Assembly: GCF_025137375.1 (NCBI RefSeq) | Contig: NZ_CP073720.1 | Span: 8,642,501 to 8,706,500, forward strand | Source: Dactylosporangium fulvum | Lineage (GTDB): Bacteria > Actinomycetota > Actinomycetes > Mycobacteriales > Micromonosporaceae | DNA: 64,000 bases | Reading direction: 5' to 3' | In this document: positions 1 through 8,969 of the stretch, one piece after another | How the letters are laid out: each line of letters opens with the position of its first letter | How positions within the stretch are numbered: the first letter of the stretch is position 1 | Translations under genes and position numbers: made by a program | The notes under the pieces: model-generated | Databases searched by the model: none | Seen by the model: only the letters and a program-made list of their open reading frames with translations | Told to the model about the DNA's origin: nothing

Positions 1-1
1 C

Positions 2-430
2 CAGCCCGGTGCGGCCGCCTCGATCATCGAGAACATGCGCGGTGACTGGCGGGTGACCCCCGCCGTGGCGTCCACCACCCAGTTCGACATGGTGCACCTG
101 GTCATCGGGCGGCCCGGCGTGATCCTGCTCGGCGAGGGCAACCCCAGCCGGGTCCGCGGCCTGATCAACCAGGAGCGCCGCCGGCTGATCAAGGTCATCG
201 GCAACGCCGACCTGCGCGACTACGTCATCGGCAACGACGAGGGGCAGCTGCCGCTCGCCAAGGTGCGCAGCACGCTCATCCGGCTGCCGCGCACCATCAC
301 CGGCAAGGACGTCAACTCCCTCGACAAGCGGCTCAAGGCCCTGTCGGCCCGCCCGCAGATGCCGCGGGGCGCCATGCCGAAGAACATGAAGCCGCCGAAG
401 GGCGCGTTCAAGGCGATGCGCGGCCGCTGA
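2..430 (+). CDS. DUF4191 family membrane protein (3' part)
   Basis: The open frame runs in from the left edge, so the N-terminus is missing; an internal ATG at 35 is not the real start. The visible part is the conserved C-terminal domain (QFDMVHLVIGRPGVILLGEG) followed by a basic tail ending in KAMRGR. DUF4191 proteins are actinobacterial, usually with two N-terminal membrane helices (not visible here), and lie just downstream of lipA next to an RDD protein and glnA. The next genes here are exactly RDD and glnA, which supports the call. Function is unknown. Confidence 0.8.
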   Translation, partial: QPGAAASIIENMRGDWRVTPAVASTTQFDMVHLVIGRPGVILLGEGNPSRVRGLINQERRRLIKVIGNADLRDYVIGNDEGQLPLAKVRSTLIRLPRTITGKDVNSLDKRLKALSARPQMPRGAMPKNMKPPKGAFKAMRGR

Positions 431-455
431 GCCCGCACGGCCGCCGCTCGTTGAG

Positions 456-851
456 CTATTGAGCGGTCGGCTCGGTCGACACCACGATCGAGCCGGCCGC
501 TTTGTCGTGCAGGCCGCGCTGCTGCCGGTCCAGGATCAGCGCGGTGACGAGCGGAAGCAGGACGACTCCGCGCAGAAGGGCGCGTGGCACGCCGATCACG
601 CCGCCTGTGACGATTGACACGACGCGGATCCGCATGAGTTTCATGCCGACGGTCTGCCCGAAGAATCCAAGAAACAGCGCATATTCAACGACGAGGATCC
701 CTGGGGCGATCCACGGCTCTCGAACCGGATCCGCGATCGCACCCGCGATGAGCAGGCACAGCAGCCAGTCGATGACGAGCGCGCCGAAACGTCGCGCGAG
801 CGGGGCCGGAGTGAGTTCCACGGAGGCCCAGACTACCCAACTGAACAGCAT
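456..851 (-). CDS. RDD family integral membrane protein
   Basis: Small membrane protein of 131 residues with the RDD pattern: PLARRFGALVIDW at the first helix (about residues 18-40), a second helix near 48-70 (ILVVEYALFLGFFGQTVG) and a third near 88-108. The Arg in the first helix and the Asp at ALVIDW are the characteristic residues. An alternative GTG start at 821 would give the common N-terminus VELTPAPLARR. It lies convergent with the DUF4191 gene and divergent from glnA, as in other actinobacteria. Substrate unknown. Confidence 0.82.
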   Translation of the reverse strand: MLFSWVVWASVELTPAPLARRFGALVIDWLLCLLIAGAIADPVREPWIAPGILVVEYALFLGFFGQTVGMKLMRIRVVSIVTGGVIGVPRALLRGVVLLPLVTALILDRQQRGLHDKAAGSIVVSTEPTAQ

Positions 852-1000
852 CGATGATCGGCTGAATCACGATCCGCGAAACACAGCGGAAACAGTCGGG
901 ACATGCCGGGGCAATCGCACGGTTCTACGGTCGCGACCAACCAGCCACCTTCACACTGAAGTGATCATCAGACTGGTTATGCCTGCGACCTGGAGGACGA

Positions 1001-2425
<1,425 letters not shown>

Positions 2426-2442
2426 CCCTGTCACAGGTCTGC

Positions 2443-2477
2443 GAACGGCCCGTCCCCGGTTCGGGGGCGGGCCGTTC
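2443..2477 (+). terminator. Hairpin terminator after glnA
   Basis: Arms GAACGGCCCGTCCCC (2443-2457) and its near-perfect complement (2463-2477, one G-T pair) surround a 5-base loop, 18 bases after the glnA stop. There is no U-run, which is common in high-GC actinobacteria. Confidence 0.75.
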
Positions 2478-2530
2478 CGCTGTGGTCGCCCCAGCCGCGT
2501 TCACCACGTCGCGTGGCGCTTGGATGCCGA

Positions 2531-2696
2531 TCGGTTTGTGGCCGTGATCGCGGCAAGTTCGCGATCACGGGTGCGGCGGTCGGGCCTGGCTGGGCGGTGC
2601 GGCTGCGGTTCGTAGATCAAGGGAAACTTCGGGTTGCCTGGACAGCCGGATGTTTCCGATGCTCAAGGAGCCCGGGTCAGGCCAAGCGCGGAGCCC
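2531..2696 (+). repeat. Dispersed 166-bp two-hairpin repeat, copy A
   Basis: Fills most of the otherwise gene-free gap between glnA and glnE. It contains a perfect 11-bp inverted repeat (CCGTGATCGCG at 2542-2552 with 2560-2570). A second structured block at 2612-2670 starts GATCAAGGGAAACTTC and ends GATGTTTCCGATGCTCAAGG. The whole block reappears in reverse orientation at 24541-24707 at roughly 85% identity by eye. It has no coding potential that matches between copies. Confidence 0.8.
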
Positions 2697-2832
2697 GGCT
2701 GCCCCGCACGACGCCGCTGCCCGGCACCGCCAGGGCACGGCTGGGCGCGCGGCGCGGCACCGCTTGACAGAAGGACCCGCACCGCCACGGCGCCGTCCGA
2801 GCCGGACGGCACGGCGCTGAGGTGGGGCAGGG

Positions 2833-5733
2833 TCAGATGGCGTTGAACACTCGCTCCGTGGACTGGCGGCCGTGGCGGGCCACTCGGAGGTACTCGTCCA
2901 GGAACTCCTGCGGCTCCATCCCCCGGCCCAGCACCCGGGCCGCGGCGGCCAGGTCGGGGCCCTGCCGCGGGAGCTGGTCGGTGGCCCGGCCGCGGACCAG
3001 GGTCAGCAGGTTGCGCACCGTCGACGCCTGGCGCCAGGCCGCCTTCAGGGCCGCCGCGTCCGCCGGGTCCACCAGGCCCGCCGCCTCGGCCGCCGACAGT
3101 GCCTCCAGCGTCCGCGGGGTGCGCAGCGCCGGCACCGCCGCGCCGTGGTGCAGCTGGAGCAGCTGCACCGTCCACTCCACATCGGCCAGGCCGCCGCGGC
3201 CCAGCTTCGTGTGGGTGGTCGGGTCGGCGCCGCGCGGGAGGCGCTCGCTGTCGACCCGGGCCTTCAGGCGGCGGATCTCCTGGATCTGGTCCCGGGTCAG
3301 GCCGCCCGCCGGGTAGCGCTTGGCGTCCGCCAACTCCAGGAACCGCGCCGCCAGGCCGGCGTCACCGGCCACGAACCGGGCCCGCAGCAGGGCCTGCGCC
3401 TCCCAGACCTTCGACCAGCGGGCGTAGTACTGCTGATAGGCGCCCAGGCTGCGCACCAGCGGGCCCTGGCGGCCCTCCGGTCGCAGGTCCGCGTCCACGC
3501 CGAGCGGCGGGTCGGGTGCCGGGCGGGCCAGCAGCCGGCGGAGCTCCTCGGCCACCGTCAGGGCCACGCCGCTGGCGGCGTCGTCGGCCATGCCGGGCGG
3601 GGCCTCGTAGACGAAAAGGACGTCGGCGTCGGAGGGATAGCTGGTCTCGTGACCGCCGAGGCGGCCCATGCCGATGATGGCGAACGGCAGCGGCGCGACC
3701 GCGGACGACGTCACGCCCAGCGTGGCGCGCAGAGTCGCGTCGATGACGGCGGACAGGGCCGTGCCGACCTCCTCCACGTCGAGGAGGCCGAGCAGGTCGG
3801 CGCAGGCGATGCGGAACAGCTCCCGCCGGCGCAGCGCACGCACCGCGTTGATCGCCGTCTCGGGATCGTCGTGCCGGTCGGCGGCCGCTGCGAAGCCCTC
3901 GGTGAGCACTTCGGCGCTGCGCGGCACGAGCTCCGTGTCGTCGGCGAGGAGCCGCAGGGCCTCAGGGTCGTGGACGAGCAGCTCGGTGACGTATCGCGAC
4001 AGGGCGAGCAGGCGGGCCAGCCGGAACGCGATCGGGCCCTCGTCGCGCAGCAGCCGCAGGTACCACGGGGTGTTGCCGGCCTTCTCCGACACCTGCCGGT
4101 AGGCCAGCAGGCCGCGGTCCGGCTCGGGTGCGTCGGCGAACTCGCTGAGCAGCGCCGGCAGCAGCTGCCGCTGGATGGCCGCGGTGCGGGACACGCCGCC
4201 GGTGAGGGACTGCAGGTGGCGCAGCGCGCCGGCCGGGTCGGCGAAGCCGAGCGCGGCCAGGCGGGCACGGGCCGCGTCCGGGGTGAGCCGGAGCTGTTCG
4301 CTGGGCACGCGGGCGACGGCCTCCAGCAGCGGCCGGTAGAACAGCTTGGCGTGCAGCCGCCGCACCTCGCCGGAGTGGCGGACCCACTCGGTGCGAAACG
4401 ACTCGACCGCGTCCCGGGCGGCGCTCGGGCGGTAGCCGAGGGCGTGCGCGAGCCAACGCAGGGCCGACGTGTCGTCGGGGACGGTGTGGGTGCGGCGCAG
4501 CCGTTGCAGCTGGAGGCGGTGTTCGACGACCCGGAGGAAGCGGTACGCCCGGAGCAGCGCCTCGCCGTCCGCGAGCCCGACGTACCCGCCCTCGATGAGC
4601 GCGCGCAGCCCGGCGAGTGTCGTGGGTGTCCGCAGCGACTCGTCGGCCCGGCCGTGGACGAGCTGGAGCAGTTGCACGGCGAACTCGATGTCACGCAGCC
4701 CGCCCGGGCCGCGCTTGATCTCGCGCTCGACCTCGTCCCGCGGGATGGCCTCGATGATGCGCCGCCGCATGGCACGCACCTCGTCGACGGCCTCGGGACG
4801 CTCGGCGGCCGACCAGATCAGCGGCTGGAGCGCGGCGAGCCACTCCTCGCCGAGGGTCAGGTCGCCGGCGGCCGGACGGGCCTTCAGCAGCGCCTGGAAC
4901 TCCCAGGTCTTCGCCCACTTGTGGTAGTACGCGAGGTGCGAGGCGACCGTCCGCACGAGTGCGCCGCGGCTGCCCTCGGGGCGCAGGGCCGCGTCGACGG
5001 GCCAGGCGACGACACCGCAGATCTCCATCATGCGGGCGGCCAGGGCACTGCCGGCCCGCATCGCGGTCTCGGTGTCGACGCCCTCCGCCGCCGGCTCGGC
5101 GACGAACACGACGTCGACGTCGCTGACGTAGTTGAGCTCCCGGCCGCCGCACTTGCCCATCGCGATGACGGCGAGCCGGCACACCCCGGAAACGTCCTTC
5201 TCGCCCGTGGCGATGCCGAGCGCGGCCACCAGGGTCGCGTCCGCCAGTTCGGTCAGGCGCTGCATGGTGACCTCGACGTCCGCCGCGCCCGTCAGGTCGG
5301 CGGCGACGATCCGCAGCAACTCCCGCCGGTACGCACTGCGCAGCAACGGCACCGTCGACACGTCGCGGGTCGCGTAGCCGGCCGGCCGCTTGTTCTGCTC
5401 GCCCTGCAGTTCGCGCCACTCGTCAGGGTTGGCGACGAGGAGGTCGCCGAGGGTCGCGGAGACGCCGAGCACGCCGATGAGGCGGCGGCGCACCGCCTTG
5501 TCCTCGATGATCGCGGTGCGCACCTCCTCCCCCGCCGCCTCGAACAGCCGGTGCAGCTGGAACAGCGCGAGGTCGGGGTCGGCGGCGAAGTACAGGCTGT
5601 CGAGCACGGCCACGGCGTCGTCGTCGACCGGCTTGCGTGCCGCGGCGTCCCACAGGCGCAGGCCGTCGGGGCCGGTCATCGCCTCGGTGCGCGCGTTGTC
5701 GGTGAACCCGAACCGCGCGAGGTGGCTCGGCAT
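2833..5733 (-). CDS. glnE: Bifunctional glutamine synthetase adenylyltransferase/adenylyl-removing enzyme
   Basis: 966 residues, full family length. The protein has two nucleotidyltransferase domains with signatures GKCGGRELNYVSDVD (around residue 190, adenylyl-removing half) and GMGRLGGHETSYPSDAD (around residue 690, adenylylating half), each followed by its RGPGGLRDIE or GRGGLADVEW helix. It adds or removes AMP on the Tyr of GlnA in response to nitrogen status. Its ATG overlaps the stop of the upstream amidotransferase by one base (TGATG), so translation is probably coupled. Confidence 0.96.
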   Translation of the reverse strand: MPSHLARFGFTDNARTEAMTGPDGLRLWDAAARKPVDDDAVAVLDSLYFAADPDLALFQLHRLFEAAGEEVRTAIIEDKAVRRRLIGVLGVSATLGDLLVANPDEWRELQGEQNKRPAGYATRDVSTVPLLRSAYRRELLRIVAADLTGAADVEVTMQRLTELADATLVAALGIATGEKDVSGVCRLAVIAMGKCGGRELNYVSDVDVVFVAEPAAEGVDTETAMRAGSALAARMMEICGVVAWPVDAALRPEGSRGALVRTVASHLAYYHKWAKTWEFQALLKARPAAGDLTLGEEWLAALQPLIWSAAERPEAVDEVRAMRRRIIEAIPRDEVEREIKRGPGGLRDIEFAVQLLQLVHGRADESLRTPTTLAGLRALIEGGYVGLADGEALLRAYRFLRVVEHRLQLQRLRRTHTVPDDTSALRWLAHALGYRPSAARDAVESFRTEWVRHSGEVRRLHAKLFYRPLLEAVARVPSEQLRLTPDAARARLAALGFADPAGALRHLQSLTGGVSRTAAIQRQLLPALLSEFADAPEPDRGLLAYRQVSEKAGNTPWYLRLLRDEGPIAFRLARLLALSRYVTELLVHDPEALRLLADDTELVPRSAEVLTEGFAAAADRHDDPETAINAVRALRRRELFRIACADLLGLLDVEEVGTALSAVIDATLRATLGVTSSAVAPLPFAIIGMGRLGGHETSYPSDADVLFVYEAPPGMADDAASGVALTVAEELRRLLARPAPDPPLGVDADLRPEGRQGPLVRSLGAYQQYYARWSKVWEAQALLRARFVAGDAGLAARFLELADAKRYPAGGLTRDQIQEIRRLKARVDSERLPRGADPTTHTKLGRGGLADVEWTVQLLQLHHGAAVPALRTPRTLEALSAAEAAGLVDPADAAALKAAWRQASTVRNLLTLVRGRATDQLPRQGPDLAAAARVLGRGMEPQEFLDEYLRVARHGRQSTERVFNAI

Positions 5734-6533
5734 CAGCGCGGTCCCAGCAGGGGCAGTGAGCGCTGGCCGCCCTCACCGTGCGGGGTGCGGCCGAGCGCGA
5801 CGGCCGCGAACCGTTCCGCGAACGGCCGCCAGACCTCCGCGACGTCGTCCTGGGCGGCGTCGACCTGCTCCAGCATCTCGATCGGGTCGATGCCGAGGTC
5901 CGCGAGCGTCGCCACGCCGTCCATCGCCCAGGCGGCGAACATCTCGGTGTCGCACTCGATGTGGAACTGCAGGCCCCAGGCGGAGCCGCCGACCCGGAAC
6001 GCCTGCACCGGATAGTGCGTGGAGGCGGCGAGCAGCACCGCGTTGACCGGCAGCTCGACGATCGTGTCGCGATGCCACTGGAGCACGTCGGGCGCGAACG
6101 GGACGGCGGCGAAGATCGGGTCGTTGTCGGCGACGTCGCGGCGGGCGACCAGTTTGACGCCGATCTCCGGCCCCTCGGTGCTCCGCTCGACCGTACCGCC
6201 GTGCGCCTGTGCGAGCAGCTGCGCGCCGAGACAGACGGCCAGCGTCGGTACCTTGTGCCGGACCGCCTTGCGCAGCAGCCCTTCGAGGGCGTCGAACCAG
6301 GGCGAGGCGCGCTCGCCGGACTCGCCGGGGAAGGCGTCCTGCTCGCCGCCCATCACCACGAGCGCGGCATAACCGTCCAGGTCGGCGGGGAGCGGGTCAC
6401 CGGCGTGCGGCCGCACCACGTCGAGGGTGAGTCCGCCGCCGGTCAGCCAGTCGCCGAGCCGCCGCGCGTCGTCGGTCGGGTCGTTCTCGACGACCAGCGC
6501 CACGTTCCCCCGGGGAGTACCTTCGATCGTCAC
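5733..6533 (-). CDS. Class I glutamine amidotransferase-like protein
   Basis: 266 residues. The start is taken as GTG at 6533 because upstream sequence in frame belongs to the divergent gene. The fold signature is clear: VVMGGEQDAF oxyanion region, nucleophile elbow LAVCLGAQLLA with Cys near residue 101, and GLQFHIECD carrying the His-Glu of the triad. Such stand-alone proteins hydrolyse glutamine or related gamma-glutamyl amides, as in the GMP synthase-like and gamma-glutamyl-polyamine hydrolase groups. It is directly upstream of glnE with a one-base overlap, so a role in glutamine metabolism is plausible. The substrate is not identifiable. Confidence 0.85.
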   Translation of the reverse strand: MTIEGTPRGNVALVVENDPTDDARRLGDWLTGGGLTLDVVRPHAGDPLPADLDGYAALVVMGGEQDAFPGESGERASPWFDALEGLLRKAVRHKVPTLAVCLGAQLLAQAHGGTVERSTEGPEIGVKLVARRDVADNDPIFAAVPFAPDVLQWHRDTIVELPVNAVLLAASTHYPVQAFRVGGSAWGLQFHIECDTEMFAAWAMDGVATLADLGIDPIEMLEQVDAAQDDVAEVWRPFAERFAAVALGRTPHGEGGQRSLPLLGPR

Positions 6534-6551
6534 CCACCGACAATAACGACC

Positions 6552-7445
6552 GTGCGTCCACTCGAACCCGGTGACGTCGTCCGGCTCGTGTCGCCGTCCG
6601 GCCCGACGCGGCCCGACCGCGTGGCCCGCGGCATCGAGCTCCTGGAGGGCTGGGGTCTGCGGGTCGAACTCGGCAAGCACGTCTTCGCCGAGGCCGGTTA
6701 CCTCGCCGGCAGCGACCGGGACCGGCTCGACGACCTCAACAACGCCCTCGCCGACCCCCGGGTCAGTGCCGTCGTCTGTACGCGCGGCGGCTACGGCATG
6801 CAGCGCATCGTCGACGGTGTGCGGCTCCGCGAGCCGAAACACGTCGTCGGCTTCTCCGACATCACCGCGCTCCAGCTCGCCCTGTGGCGGACCGCCCGCC
6901 TGCCGTCGATCCACGGGCCGGGGGCGGCGTGGTTCGACGACCGGCTGCCCGAGGCGTCCGCGCTGTCGCTCCGGTCCGCGCTGATGACCGCGGACGAGCT
7001 GATCGTCCGGCAGGAGACCGACGAGGCCACCATCCACGGCGAGCCGGTGCGCGGGACGCTGCTCGGCGGCAACCTCACCATGCTGGCCACCACGCTGGGC
7101 ACCCCGGACATGCCCGACCTGTCCGGCGCGATCCTGCTCCTCGAGGACGTCGGCGAGGCGCCGTACCGCATCGACCGCATGCTCACACAGCTCCTGCGCG
7201 CCGGGGTGCTGGCCGGCGTGAGGGGTGTCGCCCTGGGCCAGTTCACCGGGTGCGCCGACCACCGCCCGGTCACGGCACAGGAGGTACTGCTGGAACGCCT
7301 GGCAAGCCTGGACCGGCCGGTCCTCGGCGGGCTGCCCATCGGCCACGGCTTCGGGCAGCGGACCGTGGTGGTCGGCACACCCGCGATCCTCGACACCCGG
7401 CAAGGTGTGCTGCGAAGTCGCGAGCAGCGGTACCAGGGCGACTGA
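6552..7445 (+). CDS. LD-carboxypeptidase (peptidase S66)
   Basis: 297 residues from GTG at 6552. S66 enzymes cleave the L-Lys/D-Ala or meso-DAP/D-Ala bond of murein tetrapeptides during cell-wall recycling. Motifs are CTRGGYGMQRI, the nucleophile segment VVGFSDIT (Ser near residue 102), LLEDVGEAPYRIDR with the catalytic Glu, and GLPIGHG with the catalytic His. The start lies only 18 bp from that of the divergent amidotransferase, leaving no room for two ordinary leaders. No signal peptide is seen, which fits a cytoplasmic recycling enzyme. Confidence 0.9.
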   Translation: MRPLEPGDVVRLVSPSGPTRPDRVARGIELLEGWGLRVELGKHVFAEAGYLAGSDRDRLDDLNNALADPRVSAVVCTRGGYGMQRIVDGVRLREPKHVVGFSDITALQLALWRTARLPSIHGPGAAWFDDRLPEASALSLRSALMTADELIVRQETDEATIHGEPVRGTLLGGNLTMLATTLGTPDMPDLSGAILLLEDVGEAPYRIDRMLTQLLRAGVLAGVRGVALGQFTGCADHRPVTAQEVLLERLASLDRPVLGGLPIGHGFGQRTVVVGTPAILDTRQGVLRSREQRYQGD

Positions 7446-7464
7446 CGTGGCTACGGCTGACGTC

Positions 7465-8817
7465 CTACATGATGCCGAGGTACCGCTCGCGCTCGAACGG
7501 GGTGACGACGCGGCGGTACTCCTCCCACTCCGTGCGCTTGTTCTTCAGGAAGAAGTCGAAGACGTGCTCGCCGAGCACCTCGGCGACCAGCTCCGAGCCC
7601 GCCATGACGTCGAGCGCCTGGGAGAGGTTCTCCGGCAGCGACTCGTAGCCGGCGGCGCGCCGCTCGCCGTCGGTGAGCGCCCAGACGTCGTCCTCGGCGC
7701 CGGACGGCAGCTCGTAGCCCTGCTCGATGCCCCGCAGCCCGGCGCCCAGCATGACCGCGAACGCGAGATACGGGTTGCAGGCCGAGTCGAGCGAGCGCAC
7801 CTCGACGCGGGCCGAGTTCGGCTTGCCGTAGGCGGGGACGCGGACCAGGGCGGACCGGTTGGTGTGGCCCCAGCACACATACGCCGGCGACTCGGTGATC
7901 CGGTTCGGCACCGTCTGCGGGAAGAGCCGCTTGTAGGAGTTCACCCACTGGTTGGTGATCGCCGTGTACTCCCGGGCGTGCACCAGCAGCCCCGCGATGA
8001 ACGCCTGCCCGACCTTGGAGAGCTTCATCGGGTCGCTCGCGTCGTGGAACGCGTTGCGCTCGCCCTCGAACAGCGACAGATGCGTGTGCATGCCGCTGCC
8101 CGGCTGCTCGGTGAACGGCTTCGGCATGAAGGTGGCGTGCACCCCGTGTGAGAGCGCGACCTCCTTGATGACGTGCCGGAACGTCATGATGTTGTCCGCC
8201 GTGGTCAGCGCGTCCGCATACCGCAGGTCGATCTCCTGCTGGCCGGGCGCGACCTCGTGGTGGCTGAACTCGACCGAGATGCCGATCCGCTCCAGGGCCA
8301 GCACGGCCTGGCGGCGGAAGTCACGGGCGACGGCGTGCGTGGTGTGGTCGAAGTAACCGCCGGTGTCGACCGGGGTCGGCACGGAGCCCTTGTCCCCCAT
8401 CGACTCGAGCAGGAAGAACTCGATCTCGGGGTGGGTGTAGAAAGTGAAGCCCTTCTCGGCGGCCCGCGACAGCGCCCGGCGCAGCACGTGGCGCGGGTCG
8501 GCCCAGGACGGGGAGCCGTCGGGCAGCGTGATGTCGCAGAACATGCGGGCACTTTCACCCGACATGCCACCCTCGAAGGGGAAGACCTGGAAGGTCGTCG
8601 GGTCGGGCATGGCGACCATGTCCGACTCGTAGACCCGGGCGAAGCCCTGGATCGCCGAGCCGTCGAAGCCGATGCCCTCCTCGAAGGCCGACTCGAGCTC
8701 GGCCGGGGCGACCGAGACGCTCTTCAGCGTGCCGAGCACGTCTGTGAACCACAGCCGGACAAAACGGATGTCCCGCTCTTCGAGCGTGCGGAGCACGAAC
8801 TCCTGCTGACGATCCAC
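7465..8817 (-). CDS. glnA2: GlnA2-type glutamine synthetase family protein
   Basis: 450 residues from GTG at 8817. Conserved synthetase motifs are present (GFDGSAIQGF, HPEIEFFLLE, HHEVAPGQQEIDLRYAD, GSGMHTHLSL, NRSALVRVP). The segment that carries the adenylylation Tyr in GlnA is replaced by DDVWALTDGERR, so GlnE should not regulate it. In Streptomyces, GlnA2 is reported to be a gamma-glutamylpolyamine synthetase, and the mycobacterial GlnA2 at the same locus is poorly characterised. Polyamine or another amine is therefore a possible acceptor. A GlnR-like box lies about 60 bp upstream. Confidence 0.9.
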   Translation of the reverse strand: MDRQQEFVLRTLEERDIRFVRLWFTDVLGTLKSVSVAPAELESAFEEGIGFDGSAIQGFARVYESDMVAMPDPTTFQVFPFEGGMSGESARMFCDITLPDGSPSWADPRHVLRRALSRAAEKGFTFYTHPEIEFFLLESMGDKGSVPTPVDTGGYFDHTTHAVARDFRRQAVLALERIGISVEFSHHEVAPGQQEIDLRYADALTTADNIMTFRHVIKEVALSHGVHATFMPKPFTEQPGSGMHTHLSLFEGERNAFHDASDPMKLSKVGQAFIAGLLVHAREYTAITNQWVNSYKRLFPQTVPNRITESPAYVCWGHTNRSALVRVPAYGKPNSARVEVRSLDSACNPYLAFAVMLGAGLRGIEQGYELPSGAEDDVWALTDGERRAAGYESLPENLSQALDVMAGSELVAEVLGEHVFDFFLKNKRTEWEEYRRVVTPFERERYLGIM

Positions 8818-8876
8818 GGTGGTTCCCCCACGAGCTGCGATGTCATGGCCAATCCGGGCAAGTCTCGCCCGGTGGT

Positions 8877-8892
8877 GTTACGCACAAGTTAC
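8877..8892 (-). promoter_or_regulatory. Candidate GlnR box upstream of glnA2/nadE
   Basis: Read on the minus strand the site is GTAAC-TTGTGC-GTAAC, two GTnAC half-sites spaced by six bases. This matches the core spacing of the actinobacterial GlnR/PhoP-type consensus gTnAC-n6-GaAAC. It lies 60 bp upstream of glnA2 and 78 bp upstream of nadE. Only one a/b pair is visible. Confidence 0.5.
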
Positions 8893-8969
8893 CGGACCTG
8901 CCCATCCGGCCCGGCACTGGAGTGAACGTCACAGCGGCAGTGCCCGGCGGCGTGGTCCACACTTGGTAC

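Noticed and set aside
2663..3175. Minus-strand 170-residue frame past the glnE end
   Set aside because: Gly/Pro/Arg-rich shadow running from glnE into the repeat; glnE stop at 2833 is well supported.
2872..6015. 1047-residue plus-strand frame over glnE
   Set aside because: Antisense shadow of glnE with GC-rich composition and no motifs.
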